From Bacteroidales bacterium (GTDB taxonomy: Bacteria; Bacteroidota; Bacteroidia; Bacteroidales; UBA932), in contig JAFXFS010000002.1 of the NCBI GenBank assembly GCA_017513445.1, positions 1 through 46,524 of the forward strand: a stretch of DNA of 46,524 bases, read 5' to 3'. The notes under the pieces were generated by a model that worked only from the letters and a program-made list of their open reading frames with translations, had not been told where the DNA came from and searched no databases. Below, in pieces: positions 8,982 through 18,821 of this stretch. Made by a program: the position numbers and the translations under genes. The first letter of the stretch is position 1; the number at the start of each line of letters is the position of its first letter.

Positions 8982-9820
8982 TGATACTAAATGAAGATGT
9001 TTCGATAGAGTGTATTTATAATACAATCGTCGAGAAATTAAAAATATTCTTTAAAAACGCCGGAAGTTCAAGAGCAGTTCTTGGACTCTCCGGCGGTATT
9101 GACTCTGCTGTAGTTATGCCACTTGCCTGTGCGGCCCTCGGAGCAGAGAATGTTCACGGAATTTTAATGCCATCTCAGTTCTCAACAGATCACTCTGTAA
9201 AAGATGCAGAAGATCTTGCAAAGAACTTGGGTGCATCTTACGATATTATCCCGATAAAGAATATCTATGAAAGTTATCTTGAGGCGATGTCAGACTATTT
9301 TGCTGATGGCAAATGGTCTGTAGCACAGGAGAATATACAGGCAAGAGTGCGAGGAGCAATCCTAATGACCTACTCAAATAAGTATAATGCATTAGTCCTT
9401 AATACCTCAAATAAAAGCGAGTTATCAATGGGCTATGGCACTCTGTATGGCGATATGTGTGGTGCCTTGATGGTAATTGCTGATCTATATAAGTTGCAAG
9501 TTTATGAATTAGCAAGATACATCAATAGAGAGAGGGAAATAATACCTCTTTCAACTTTGACAAAGGCGCCATCAGCAGAACTTCATCCTGGACAGAAGGA
9601 TACAGATTCTCTTCCAAAATATGAGGTTCTCGATCCAATACTTTATATGTTAAATGAAGATAAACTTTCTGCAGAGGAAATTGTAGCTAAAGGGTATGAT
9701 GCTCAGATAGTTACAAGGGTTTCAAATCTTAAGAAACGTTCATCTTTCAAGATTCATCAAATCCCACCAATCATTAAATTAACAGAGAATCCGATTGTTT
9801 ATTCGGAGAAGTGTATTTAA
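8981..9820 (+). CDS. nadE: NAD+ synthetase, ammonia-type (no glutaminase domain)
   Basis: 279 residues. It adenylates and amidates nicotinate adenine dinucleotide to NAD+. The PP-loop LGLSGGIDSAVV is near residues 32-43, and VLNTSNKSELSMGYGTLYGDMCGAL near 136-160 is the typical substrate/ATP-binding segment. Its segments resemble the synthetase half of glutamine-dependent NadE enzymes, but the N-terminal CN-hydrolase (glutaminase) domain is absent, so it probably uses free ammonia. The ATG shares its A with the prs TAA. Confidence 0.92.
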   Translation: MILNEDVSIECIYNTIVEKLKIFFKNAGSSRAVLGLSGGIDSAVVMPLACAALGAENVHGILMPSQFSTDHSVKDAEDLAKNLGASYDIIPIKNIYESYLEAMSDYFADGKWSVAQENIQARVRGAILMTYSNKYNALVLNTSNKSELSMGYGTLYGDMCGALMVIADLYKLQVYELARYINREREIIPLSTLTKAPSAELHPGQKDTDSLPKYEVLDPILYMLNEDKLSAEEIVAKGYDAQIVTRVSNLKKRSSFKIHQIPPIIKLTENPIVYSEKCI

Positions 9821-9825
9821 TCAAA

Positions 9826-10077
9826 ATGGAAATTTTTATACCAATACTCATTATCGTAGGAGTTTCTCTCTTCCTTTTGAGCTTCAATGTAATTTTTAGA
9901 AAAATGCCATTCCCGGATGGCGAAATTTCAAGAAACAAGGAGCTTAGAAAGAGGGGAATTATATGTGCAAAAGAGGAAGAATTGAGGATGTTGGGTAAAA
10001 TTCCTAAGAATAGTGGGCACAATGGAGAAAATTGTGAAGGTTGTGCCCTTTTTGGTGAATGTAATACAAGAAAATAA
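9826..10077 (+). CDS. small membrane protein with C-terminal cysteine cluster
   Basis: 83 residues with the ATG at 9826, five bases after nadE; an in-frame GTG at 9811 would overlap nadE and is less likely. An N-terminal hydrophobic segment (IFIPILIIVGVSLFLLSF, about residues 3-20) anchors it in the inner membrane. A charged region follows, then a C-terminal motif C-x2-C-x4-C (CEGCALFGEC) plus an earlier Cys (GIICAKEE). The spacing could hold a metal, but this is inference. I do not recognise a characterised family. It is likely co-transcribed with prs-nadE. Confidence 0.75.
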   Translation: MEIFIPILIIVGVSLFLLSFNVIFRKMPFPDGEISRNKELRKRGIICAKEEELRMLGKIPKNSGHNGENCEGCALFGECNTRK

Positions 10078-10100
10078 TAGTATAAATCATTATAAATCTG

Positions 10101-10108
10101 TAACTTTG
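10101..10108 (+). promoter_or_regulatory. candidate -7 box for the glycogen cluster
   Basis: TAACTTTG matches TAnnTTTG and lies 19 bases before the ATG of the debranching enzyme, in the only gap between nadE's operon and the glycogen genes. Confidence 0.6.
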
Positions 10109-10127
10109 CAGATTAAAACAATTTTAT

Positions 10128-12056
10128 ATGGCTTATCTACAGTTCAATAAAGCGGAATTAGTAAATCTTGAATATTCACTCAAGAGAGAGGTGATTGCCG
10201 GCAATAGAACAGGAGCATATATTAACACCACAATTGTTTGTTGCAACACAAGAAAGTATCACGGCTTGCTTGTGGTGCCAGTTGACTATTTTGGAGGTGA
10301 TAAGTATGTGTTGCTCTCATCTTTAGATGAAACTCTTGTAAAAGATGGCAAGGAGTTTCATCTCGGAATTCACAACTACGGTGAGATATTCGAACCACGC
10401 GGTCACAAGTACATCGTGGATTATGAAATGACCCCTAATGCAACATTTACCTATATGGTAGGTGATGCAGTGATCCAAAAGTCTTTTGTGTTCAGTAACA
10501 CAGAGGATCAGTTGCTAATCAAATATACATTATTAGATGCTCAATCAAGCGTAGCTCTCAAATTGAAACCATTCTTGGCTTTCCGTGCAACACACAGTTT
10601 GACTAAAGCTAATAACGATGCTAGTACCCGTTTTATTGCTATTGAGAACGGATGCAGCTTCAAGTTGTATGAAGGTTTCCCTGATCTAAATCTACAATTC
10701 TCAAAATCAGTAGATTATGTGCCTTGTCCAGATTGGTACAGAGATGTTCAATATATGGAAGAGGCGAGAAGAGGCTTCGAGTCTAAAGAGGACCTTTATG
10801 TGCCTGGTTTCTTTGAATTGACTCTTAAAAAGGGTGAGACTATTGTTGTTTCTGCATCTACAAAACCAACAAAAACATCTACATTGAAGCAAAACTTTGC
10901 TAAAGAGGTAAAAATCAGAGGTACAAGAGATAGCTTTGATGATTGTCTTAGAATTTCGGCAAATCAATTCTTAGTAGAACGTAACGGACAGACTCAAGTT
11001 TGTTCAGGTTACTCTTGGATGCATACAGGAATGTTGAGAGATACTTGTATTGCACTTCCAGGATTGACTCTTTACAATGGAGGAGATGTTAAGAGATTTG
11101 AAAAGACTTTGGATGATCTAATTAAACGTGCAAATAACCTTTTGGTATTGAAATCTTACACTGTCGATGCACCTTTGCGTCTTGCTGAATTACTTCAAAG
11201 CTATGTAGATTTCACATCAAATGGAGCAAAGATCTGGTCTAAATATGGTAAAATCGTGAAAGAGGTGGTTGAAAGCTACATTAAAGGTCGCCCAGAAGTT
11301 CAACTTCATAGCAATGGCCTTTTGTGGTCTGAATATCACGGAAAAGCTCTTTCTTGGATGAATGCATATTCAGACGGCCATCCGATAACTGAAAGAAATG
11401 GATATCAAGTAGAGACTAACGCATTGTGGTACAATATGTTATGTTTCGTTATCGAGATGGAAAACGCATACTCGAAGAGTAAGAAATTTGCTAACACTTG
11501 TGAGCAAATTAAAAATAGAATCGATGAGAGTTTCTACCCTACATTCTGGAGTGACAAGGTAGGTCATTTGGCAGACTATGTTGGAAGAAATGGTCAGGTA
11601 CTGGATACAAGACCAAACCAAATCTATGTTGCTGCATTGAAATACAGTCCTGTTTCAGAAGAGGTTCAAGCTATTGTTCTTCACGAAGTTAAGGAGCAAT
11701 TATTGACATCTCGCGGTATCAGAACTCTCTCTCCTAAGAATCCACTCTACAAGGGAGTTTATGAAGGTAATCAATACGATAGAGATATGGCTTACCACAA
11801 TGGCTCAACTGCAGTTTGGTTATTAGGCCCATACGTAGCAGCAAACTTTAAGTTGCGCGGAAAGGCATTTATCTCTACTGCAAAATCATTAGTCGCTGCT
11901 TTTGAAGAGGATTTAACAATCCACGGAATTGGCGCAGTTGCTGAAATCTATGATGGTAATCCTCCTCACTTCCCACACGGAGCTATCAGCTCTGCAACTG
12001 CTACAGCAGAGATTTTGCGAATTAAACATTTAATCAATAAATATTCACAGGAGTAG
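10128..12056 (+). CDS. glycogen debranching enzyme (amylo-alpha-1,6-glucosidase, GH133 type)
   Basis: 642 residues. The N-terminal domain has the conserved NRTGAYINTTIVCCNTRKYHGLL pattern (about residues 25-47) of bacterial/archaeal debranching enzymes (GDE N-terminal domain). The C-terminal (alpha/alpha)6 domain includes SGYSWMHTGMLRDTCIALPGL near 295-315 and DRDMAYHNGSTAVWLLGPY near 552-570. It hydrolyses alpha-1,6 branch points of glycogen in the cytoplasm. It leads a four-gene alpha-glucan cluster with gaps of 1-9 bases, preceded by a TAnnTTTG box. A different GH133 substrate is possible, but the neighbours make glycogen the clear choice. Confidence 0.9.
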   Translation: MAYLQFNKAELVNLEYSLKREVIAGNRTGAYINTTIVCCNTRKYHGLLVVPVDYFGGDKYVLLSSLDETLVKDGKEFHLGIHNYGEIFEPRGHKYIVDYEMTPNATFTYMVGDAVIQKSFVFSNTEDQLLIKYTLLDAQSSVALKLKPFLAFRATHSLTKANNDASTRFIAIENGCSFKLYEGFPDLNLQFSKSVDYVPCPDWYRDVQYMEEARRGFESKEDLYVPGFFELTLKKGETIVVSASTKPTKTSTLKQNFAKEVKIRGTRDSFDDCLRISANQFLVERNGQTQVCSGYSWMHTGMLRDTCIALPGLTLYNGGDVKRFEKTLDDLIKRANNLLVLKSYTVDAPLRLAELLQSYVDFTSNGAKIWSKYGKIVKEVVESYIKGRPEVQLHSNGLLWSEYHGKALSWMNAYSDGHPITERNGYQVETNALWYNMLCFVIEMENAYSKSKKFANTCEQIKNRIDESFYPTFWSDKVGHLADYVGRNGQVLDTRPNQIYVAALKYSPVSEEVQAIVLHEVKEQLLTSRGIRTLSPKNPLYKGVYEGNQYDRDMAYHNGSTAVWLLGPYVAANFKLRGKAFISTAKSLVAAFEEDLTIHGIGAVAEIYDGNPPHFPHGAISSATATAEILRIKHLINKYSQE

Positions 12057-12058
12057 TT

Positions 12059-13348
12059 ATGAGAGTATTAATGTTTGGATGGGAGTTTCCTCCCCATATC
12101 GCAGGTGGTCTTGGAACAGCTTGTTATGGTTTGACAAAAGGTCTGGCACATAACGATGTAGATGTTCTATTCGTGATGCCATCAGCATCAGGAGATGAGG
12201 ACCAGAGTGCAGTTAAGATTATAAATGCAAGTGATGTTGCTGTTTATGATACTTGTAAGAATGTTGATGATTTCTTAAACAAGGTTCAGTTCTTGAGAGT
12301 AGGAACTAACCTTATGCCTTATCTTGATCCTGTTCAGTTCTCGCAACTTGTTGAGGAAGAGAAGCATACGCAATCAGAAGAGTTTAAGATTCACTTCAAA
12401 CAGAAATATAAATTTTCAGGAAAATATGGTAAGAACCTAATGGAAGAGGTTGTTCGCTATGCAATGGTAGGTGGTGCTATCGCCATGCAGAATGATTTTG
12501 ATGTTATTCACGCACACGACTGGCTTACTTATCTTGCAGGTATCTCTGCGAAGCGTCTTACCGGAAAACCTCTTGTAATTCACGTTCACGCTACAGAATT
12601 TGACCGTAGTGGAGAGAATGTCAATACCGAAGTATTCCGTTTGGAGCAGACAGGTATGAGAGAGGCAGATAAGGTTATTACCGTAAGTAATCTTACACGA
12701 AATATTGTTATAAATAAATACGGAATCGATCCTTCAAAAGTTATTACAGTTCACAATGCTGTTGACTTTGCAGGAAGAAGTGAGATTACTGTTAATCGTA
12801 CCGTTAAAGAGAAAGTTATCACCTTCTTAGGTCGTATTACTTATCAAAAGGGGCCAGAATACTTTATTGAGGCCGCTTATAAAGTTCTTCAAAGAAATCA
12901 GAATGTGAGATTTGTAATGGCGGGAAGTGGTGACCTTTTGAACCGTTCCATTAGACGTGTTGCAAAGTTAGGTATCGCTGATAAGTTCCACTTTACAGGT
13001 TTCTTGAGAGGAGCTGATGTACAGAAGATGTTTGCATATTCAGATGTTTATGTAATGCCTTCAGTATCAGAACCTTTCGGTATTTCTCCGCTTGAGGCGA
13101 TGAAGACTAATGTTCCTACTATTATTTCAAAACAATCTGGTGTTGCAGAGGTTTTGGATTATGCTATTAAAGTTAACTTCTGGGATATCGATGCAATGGC
13201 TGACGCTATGTATGCCTTGTTAGAGTATCCAGCCCTATCAGAAATGGCTGCAAGATGTGGTACAGAAGAGGTTAACAACCTTAAATGGGATAATGCAGCA
13301 ACAAAAATTAAAGATGTATATCAACTAGCAATTAATATGTATAAATAA
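12059..13348 (+). CDS. GT4-type glycosyltransferase of the glycogen cluster
   Basis: 429 residues with a GT-B fold. The N-terminal Rossmann half begins MRVLMFGWEFPPHIAGGLGT, the glycine-rich start typical of glycogen/starch synthase-like GT4/GT5 enzymes, with VIHAHDWLTYLAG near 150. The C-terminal half has FLGRITYQKGPEYFIEA near 255 and the nucleotide-sugar Glu motif SVSEPFGISPLEAM near 335-350. In Bacteroidota it sits in a conserved place between the debranching enzyme and GH57, so it probably makes or extends alpha-1,4 glucan; donor and exact product are unknown. It starts two bases after the debranching gene and ends one base before GH57. Confidence 0.88.
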   Translation: MRVLMFGWEFPPHIAGGLGTACYGLTKGLAHNDVDVLFVMPSASGDEDQSAVKIINASDVAVYDTCKNVDDFLNKVQFLRVGTNLMPYLDPVQFSQLVEEEKHTQSEEFKIHFKQKYKFSGKYGKNLMEEVVRYAMVGGAIAMQNDFDVIHAHDWLTYLAGISAKRLTGKPLVIHVHATEFDRSGENVNTEVFRLEQTGMREADKVITVSNLTRNIVINKYGIDPSKVITVHNAVDFAGRSEITVNRTVKEKVITFLGRITYQKGPEYFIEAAYKVLQRNQNVRFVMAGSGDLLNRSIRRVAKLGIADKFHFTGFLRGADVQKMFAYSDVYVMPSVSEPFGISPLEAMKTNVPTIISKQSGVAEVLDYAIKVNFWDIDAMADAMYALLEYPALSEMAARCGTEEVNNLKWDNAATKIKDVYQLAINMYK

Positions 13349-13349
13349 T

Positions 13350-14570
13350 ATGAATAAGACGGTTTGCTTATATTTTCAGGTACATCAACCTGATAGATTA
13401 AGAATGTTTAGATTCTTTGACATTGGAAACGATACAAACTATTTTGATGAATTTGCAAATAGAACTATTCTTCGCAGAGTAGCAAATAAGTGCTATCTTC
13501 CTGCAAATAATACCATTTTAGAGTTGATCTCTAAACACGGTAAGAATTTCAAAGTTGCATATTCTATATCAGGAGTTGCATTGGAGCAATTTGCTAAATA
13601 TGCTCCAGAGGTAATTGAGAGCTTCCAACAACTTGCCAAAACCGGCTGTGTTGAATTCTTGGCTGAGACATATTCTCACTCATTGGCTTCTCTTATCTCT
13701 GAGTCTGAGTTCAAAAAACAAGTTAAGGCCCAAGCTGCTCTTATTGAGAAATATTTCGGACAAAAACCTACTACATTCAGAAACACTGAATTGATATATT
13801 CAGATGCAATTGGTGAAGTTGTAGCAGGAATGGGCTATAAAGTTATGCTAGCTGAGGGTGCTAAGCACGTTCTTGGTTGGAAGAGCCCTAACTATGTCTA
13901 TACAAATGCAATCAACCCAAGATTGAAAGTGTTGTTGAGAAACTTCTCGCTTAGCGATGATATCGCCTTCAGATTCTCTAATCAAGGTTGGGAATCTTGG
14001 CCTCTAACAGCAGACAAATATGTTGCTTGGCTACGTCAAGCATTAGAAAAAGATGATGTTGTAAATCTATTTATGGATTATGAGACATTCGGTGAGCACC
14101 AAAATGAATCTACAGGTATCTTTGAATTCTTAAAAGCACTACCTGAGGCAATTATTTCTACAGGTGAAATTGAATTTGCAACTCCAAAAGAGGTGGCTGT
14201 AAAACATCAACCTGTTGCTGCTATCAATGTTCCTTATCCAATCTCTTGGGCTGATGAAGAGAGAGATACAAGTGCTTGGCTTGGTAACGAATTGCAGGAT
14301 GAAGCATTCCACAAATTGTATTCAATCCAAGATAAGGTGGTGAAAACCAAGGATGAAGAGTTATTAAAAGTTTACAGACAATTACAAGAGAGTGATCATT
14401 TCTACTATATGTGTACAAAATTCTTCTCGGATGGAGCTGTTCATACTTACTTCAATCCTTATGATACACCATACGAAGCATTTATCAATTATATGAATGT
14501 TTTAAGCGATTTAATGATAAGAGTAGAAGATAAATTAAAAACAGTTACAAAGAAAAAGAAAAGCGAGTAG
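13350..14570 (+). CDS. GH57 family alpha-glucan hydrolase/transferase
   Basis: 406 residues, matching the compact GH57 type. The family start KTVCLYFQVHQPDRL holds the conserved HQP motif near residue 13. A likely catalytic Glu lies in FRNTELIYSD near 148 and a catalytic Asp in MDYETFGEH near 242. GH57 members are alpha-amylases, 4-alpha-glucanotransferases or branching enzymes; this short form in Bacteroidota is usually annotated alpha-amylase. It ends in a lysine-rich tail. One base separates it from the GT4 gene and nine from the fusion gene, so it is in the same operon. Confidence 0.88.
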   Translation: MNKTVCLYFQVHQPDRLRMFRFFDIGNDTNYFDEFANRTILRRVANKCYLPANNTILELISKHGKNFKVAYSISGVALEQFAKYAPEVIESFQQLAKTGCVEFLAETYSHSLASLISESEFKKQVKAQAALIEKYFGQKPTTFRNTELIYSDAIGEVVAGMGYKVMLAEGAKHVLGWKSPNYVYTNAINPRLKVLLRNFSLSDDIAFRFSNQGWESWPLTADKYVAWLRQALEKDDVVNLFMDYETFGEHQNESTGIFEFLKALPEAIISTGEIEFATPKEVAVKHQPVAAINVPYPISWADEERDTSAWLGNELQDEAFHKLYSIQDKVVKTKDEELLKVYRQLQESDHFYYMCTKFFSDGAVHTYFNPYDTPYEAFINYMNVLSDLMIRVEDKLKTVTKKKKSE

Positions 14571-14579
14571 AATTTTTTT

Positions 14580-17500
14580 ATGAAACAGGAGAAAGTGATT
14601 AAGCCCGACTACCTTTTTGAGGTTAGTTGGGAGGTTTGTAACAAAGTTGGTGGAATTCACACAGTGATTGCCACCAAATCTTTGTTTTTAGGGAAAGAGT
14701 TAAAAAAGAATCATATTTTGATAGGTCCGGATGTTTGGATGGAGACTGAACAGAATCCGGAATTTGTTGAGGATCAATTACTTTTCCGTTCGTGGAGACT
14801 ATCTGCGGCAGAAGAGGGATTGAGAGTTAGAGTGGGTAGATGGAATGTTCCAGGTAATCCAATTGCCATCTTGGTTGACTTCGCACAATTTATTCCTAAA
14901 AAAGATCAGATTTTAACAGATTTATGGAAGAATTATCAAGTTGATTCATTAAACGGAAATTGGGATTACATCGAAAGTGCACTATTTGGTGTGGCTGCCG
15001 GTAAAGTGATTGCAAGTTTCACTAAGTATAATATGCCTGCAAACCAAAAGGTTGTGGCTCAGTTCCACGAGTGGATGACAGGTTCTGGTATCCTTTATCT
15101 TAAAGCGAAAAATCTTCCAATTGCAACAGTGTTTACTACACACGCAACAGTTATGGGTAGATGTATTGCCGGTAATGGACTTCCACTATATGATAATATG
15201 GCACAATATGATGCAGACAGGTGTGCACGTGAATTTGGCGTAGTTTCTCGTCATTCACTTGAAAAGAGCGCAGCTAAAAATTGTGACATATTAACAACTG
15301 TCAGCGAAATTACAGCTCGTGAGTGTGCTCAGTTCCTTGGTAGAGAGGTTGATGTAATTACACCTAACGGTTTTGAGAAGAGTCTTGCTCCAAAAGAGGC
15401 AGAACTTCCTGCTGCACAAGCTGCTGCACGTGAAAAATTGCTTTCAGTTGCAAGTGCAATGAGTGGTGTGAAATATGACGACGATACTCTATTGGTAGGT
15501 ATCAGTGGTAGATATGAGTACAAAAACAAAGGTATCGATGTATTTATTGATGCTTTGAACCGCATTAATTCAAGCAGTTATGCTGGAAAGAAAATTGTAG
15601 CATTTATAATGGTTCCAGGTGGAATCAATGGCCCGGATAAGGAGTTGCATAATAAGTTGTCAGGTGCTGATTCAACCTATACAACACTTACTACACACTA
15701 TTTGATGGAGCCGGAATATGATACAATTATCAATAGAGTAAAATCATTAAGCATCAAAAATGCACCTAATGATAGGGTTCATCTACTATTTGCTCCTACA
15801 TATTTGAATGGTGATGATGGTATCTTCAATATGAAATACTATGACCTTCTTGTAGGTCTTGATTTAACACTATTCCCATCATACTATGAACCTTGGGGAT
15901 ATACACCTCTTGAAAGTTTGATTTTCAGTGTTCCAACTCTTACAACCTCTTTAGCAGGTTTTGGAATGTGGATTGATACCCATTACGATGAAAATTACTC
16001 TAAAGGTATCGCTATCGTGACCCGTAGAGATTCAAATTATGACTCAGTTGTAGGTGGAGTTGTTGACAGAATTTTGGAAATTGCCCGTCTTGATGGTGAG
16101 CAAAAAGCCGAATATAGAGCAAATGCTAAAGAGGTATCAAACATCGCACTTTGGGATAACAATCTTGTTTACTATAAACAAGCTTATACTCAAGCAATTA
16201 GCAAGTTGATTAGTGTCAGAGGTGAGTATCATACAATAGTTGATGACAGACAATCTTCTTTTGTAAAATATAAAGTAAATACACCTAATTGGTCAAGAGT
16301 AATGATCAGTAGAAAGGTGCCTGCAAGATTGAAACACCTTGACACAATCTCTAAGAACCTATGGTGGTGTTGGAATCAATCTGCTATTGATCTATTCAAA
16401 GGCATTGATCCAGAACTATGGGTAGAGTGCAAGCAAAATCCAATTGCTTTGTTGGATAGTCTTACACTTAAGCAATACAAAGATTTGGAAAAAGATCAGA
16501 AGTTCCTTTCTCAACTTGATTTGGTATATGCTGAATTCACAGCTTATATGGATCAAAAGAGACACAGAAAGGGTTCACACGTAGGTTATTTCTGTATGGA
16601 GTATGGTCTTGATACATCATTGAAGATCTATTCAGGAGGTTTGGGTATTTTGGCCGGTGACTATTTGAAAGAGTCAAGTGATATGATGGTTAAGATGACT
16701 GCAGTTGGTCTTCTTTATAAGTATGGTTACTTTACACAGAAATTATCTGCTCAAGGTGATCAAGTATCGACATACGAACCACAAGACTTTACAAAGATTC
16801 CTGCAACCCCTGTTCTCGATAAAGATGGTAATTGGGTAACTATCTCTGTTGCTTTCCCTGGTAGAAATATCTATGCACGTCTTTGGAGAGTGGATGTAGG
16901 TCGTACAGAGTTGTATCTGTTGGATACTGATTATGAAGCAAACTTGCCGGAAGATCGTCAGGTTACACACCATTTGTATGGTGGTGACTGGGAAAACCGT
17001 CTAAAACAGGAGCTATTGTTGGGTATTGGTGGTATCCGTGCTTTGAGAGCATTGGATTTGAATCCAGATGTATATCATTGCAACGAAGGTCACGCCGCAT
17101 TTATCGGTCTTGAGAGATTGAGAGAGTATATTTCGACAGATAATTTGTCATTTGGCGAGGCACTTGAAGTTGTAAGAGGTTCATCTCTATTTACAACACA
17201 CACACCGGTTCCAGCAGGTCACGATGCATTTAACGAAGATTTGTTAAGAACTTATATATCACACTATCCTGCACGCCTTAAGATTGATTGGCAAGCTTTG
17301 ATGGCTTTAGGTAAAATTGATGCAAATAATCAATCTGAAAAGTTCTCAATGAGTATTTTGGCAGCCAACCTTTCACAAGAGGTGAATGGAGTAAGCTGGT
17401 TGCACGGAAAAGTTAGTCAGAAAATTCTTGCAAATATGTGGCCTGGATATCTTCCAGATGAGTTGCACGTAAGTTATGTAACTAATGGTGTTCACTATCC

Positions 17501-18821
17501 TACTTGGACTGCTCCTGAATGGAAAGAGATTCATTCTCAGGTATTTGGCGAAGAGTTTAAGACTCACCACTATGATAAGAGCTGCTTCAACGGTATTTAC
17601 AATGTTAAGAGTGATACTATTTGGAGCACAAGAAATAAATTACGTAAGAGACTAATTGATGCTGTTAAGGATTGTATGAGCGATACTACAGCTACAAATC
17701 ACTACTCACCACGTCAAATCGTTAAGATTAAAAAGACACTTCGTGATGATGTTTTGACAATTGGTTTCGCAAGAAGATTTGCTACTTATAAGAGAGCGCA
17801 CCTATTGTTCCGCAACTTGGAAAGATTGAATGAGATTGTTAACAATCCTGAAAGACCAATCCAATTCTTGTTTGCAGGAAAGGCGCACCCAGCTGATAAG
17901 GCAGGTCAGGATTTGATCAGACAAATCGTTGAGGTATCAAAGATGCCACAATTCATCGGTAAGATCGTATTTGTTCCAAACTATGATATTACAATAGCAA
18001 AACTATTGGTTCAAGGTGTTGATATTTGGTTGAATAACCCAACAAGACCTTTGGAAGCATCAGGAACAAGTGGAGAAAAAGCTGTAATGAATGGTGTTAT
18101 GCACTTCTCAGTCCTTGATGGTTGGTGGGTAGAAGGTTATAAACCAGGTGCAGGTTGGGCTCTTCCAATGGAACGCACATACACCGATCAAAACTATCAA
18201 GATGAGTTGGATGCTGCAACTATCTACTCTATGTTTGAGAACGAGATTGCTCCAACATTCTATAATAAAGATTCTAAATCTGGTATGCCAGAGGAGTGGA
18301 TTGATATTATCAGAAATACTGTAGCAAAAGTTGCTTGTGATTTCACAACTAACAGAATGTTGTCAGATTATGTAAATAAATATTACGATTCTCTATACAA
18401 ACGTTTCAAACAATTGACAGAGAATGACTACAATCTTGCTCGTGAAATCTCATTCTGGAAGAGAAGAGTTCGCAGAGAGTGGCCACACTTGAAAGTGATG
18501 GAGTATGAAAAACCAGATACATCTACTACTACAATGGTTTTGGGTAAAGAGTATATTTCAACTCTGAAACTATTCATCGGTGAATTATCACCAGAGGATA
18601 TTGGAGCTGAAATTCTTTATGCAACTCAAAACGAATCTGGTGAGTACTCAATTGATAAGGTTATTGAGTATAAATGTTCAGAATGTGAGGATGGAGTTGC
18701 AACTTACAAGTGTAAGATTGTTCCTGAATCTACTGGTCTATATTCAACAACAGTGCGTATCTTCGCTAAGAATAAAGCACTTCCTCACCGTCAAGATTTT
18801 GAATTAGTTAGATGGTTGTAG
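14580..18821 (+). CDS. fused glycogen synthase (GT3-like) and alpha-glucan phosphorylase (GT35)
   Basis: 1413 residues carrying two enzymes. Residues about 1-560 are a eukaryotic-type glycogen synthase: LFEVSWEVCNKVGGIHTV at the start, QFHEWMTGSGILY near 160, and the GT3 motif FPSYYEPWGYTPLES near 432-446. A linker leads to an N-terminal phosphorylase helical region (NLWWCWNQSAIDLFKGIDP near 595), then the short GT35 phosphorylase with ARRFATYKRAHL near 1062 and the pyridoxal-phosphate motif SGTSGEKAVMNG, with Lys1167 as the cofactor lysine. A beta-rich tail ends PHRQDFELVRWL. The halves catalyse opposite reactions: chain extension from a nucleotide sugar, and phosphorolysis to glucose 1-phosphate. 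The phosphorylase motif usually reads SGTSGMKA; here Met is Glu. The 3' end overlaps ribF by 10 bases. Confidence 0.92.
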   Translation: MKQEKVIKPDYLFEVSWEVCNKVGGIHTVIATKSLFLGKELKKNHILIGPDVWMETEQNPEFVEDQLLFRSWRLSAAEEGLRVRVGRWNVPGNPIAILVDFAQFIPKKDQILTDLWKNYQVDSLNGNWDYIESALFGVAAGKVIASFTKYNMPANQKVVAQFHEWMTGSGILYLKAKNLPIATVFTTHATVMGRCIAGNGLPLYDNMAQYDADRCAREFGVVSRHSLEKSAAKNCDILTTVSEITARECAQFLGREVDVITPNGFEKSLAPKEAELPAAQAAAREKLLSVASAMSGVKYDDDTLLVGISGRYEYKNKGIDVFIDALNRINSSSYAGKKIVAFIMVPGGINGPDKELHNKLSGADSTYTTLTTHYLMEPEYDTIINRVKSLSIKNAPNDRVHLLFAPTYLNGDDGIFNMKYYDLLVGLDLTLFPSYYEPWGYTPLESLIFSVPTLTTSLAGFGMWIDTHYDENYSKGIAIVTRRDSNYDSVVGGVVDRILEIARLDGEQKAEYRANAKEVSNIALWDNNLVYYKQAYTQAISKLISVRGEYHTIVDDRQSSFVKYKVNTPNWSRVMISRKVPARLKHLDTISKNLWWCWNQSAIDLFKGIDPELWVECKQNPIALLDSLTLKQYKDLEKDQKFLSQLDLVYAEFTAYMDQKRHRKGSHVGYFCMEYGLDTSLKIYSGGLGILAGDYLKESSDMMVKMTAVGLLYKYGYFTQKLSAQGDQVSTYEPQDFTKIPATPVLDKDGNWVTISVAFPGRNIYARLWRVDVGRTELYLLDTDYEANLPEDRQVTHHLYGGDWENRLKQELLLGIGGIRALRALDLNPDVYHCNEGHAAFIGLERLREYISTDNLSFGEALEVVRGSSLFTTHTPVPAGHDAFNEDLLRTYISHYPARLKIDWQALMALGKIDANNQSEKFSMSILAANLSQEVNGVSWLHGKVSQKILANMWPGYLPDELHVSYVTNGVHYPTWTAPEWKEIHSQVFGEEFKTHHYDKSCFNGIYNVKSDTIWSTRNKLRKRLIDAVKDCMSDTTATNHYSPRQIVKIKKTLRDDVLTIGFARRFATYKRAHLLFRNLERLNEIVNNPERPIQFLFAGKAHPADKAGQDLIRQIVEVSKMPQFIGKIVFVPNYDITIAKLLVQGVDIWLNNPTRPLEASGTSGEKAVMNGVMHFSVLDGWWVEGYKPGAGWALPMERTYTDQNYQDELDAATIYSMFENEIAPTFYNKDSKSGMPEEWIDIIRNTVAKVACDFTTNRMLSDYVNKYYDSLYKRFKQLTENDYNLAREISFWKRRVRREWPHLKVMEYEKPDTSTTTMVLGKEYISTLKLFIGELSPEDIGAEILYATQNESGEYSIDKVIEYKCSECEDGVATYKCKIVPESTGLYSTTVRIFAKNKALPHRQDFELVRWL

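Noticed and set aside
9811-9825. GTG start at 9811 for the small membrane protein
   Set aside because: It overlaps nadE by ten bases and adds only five residues before a good ATG at 9826.
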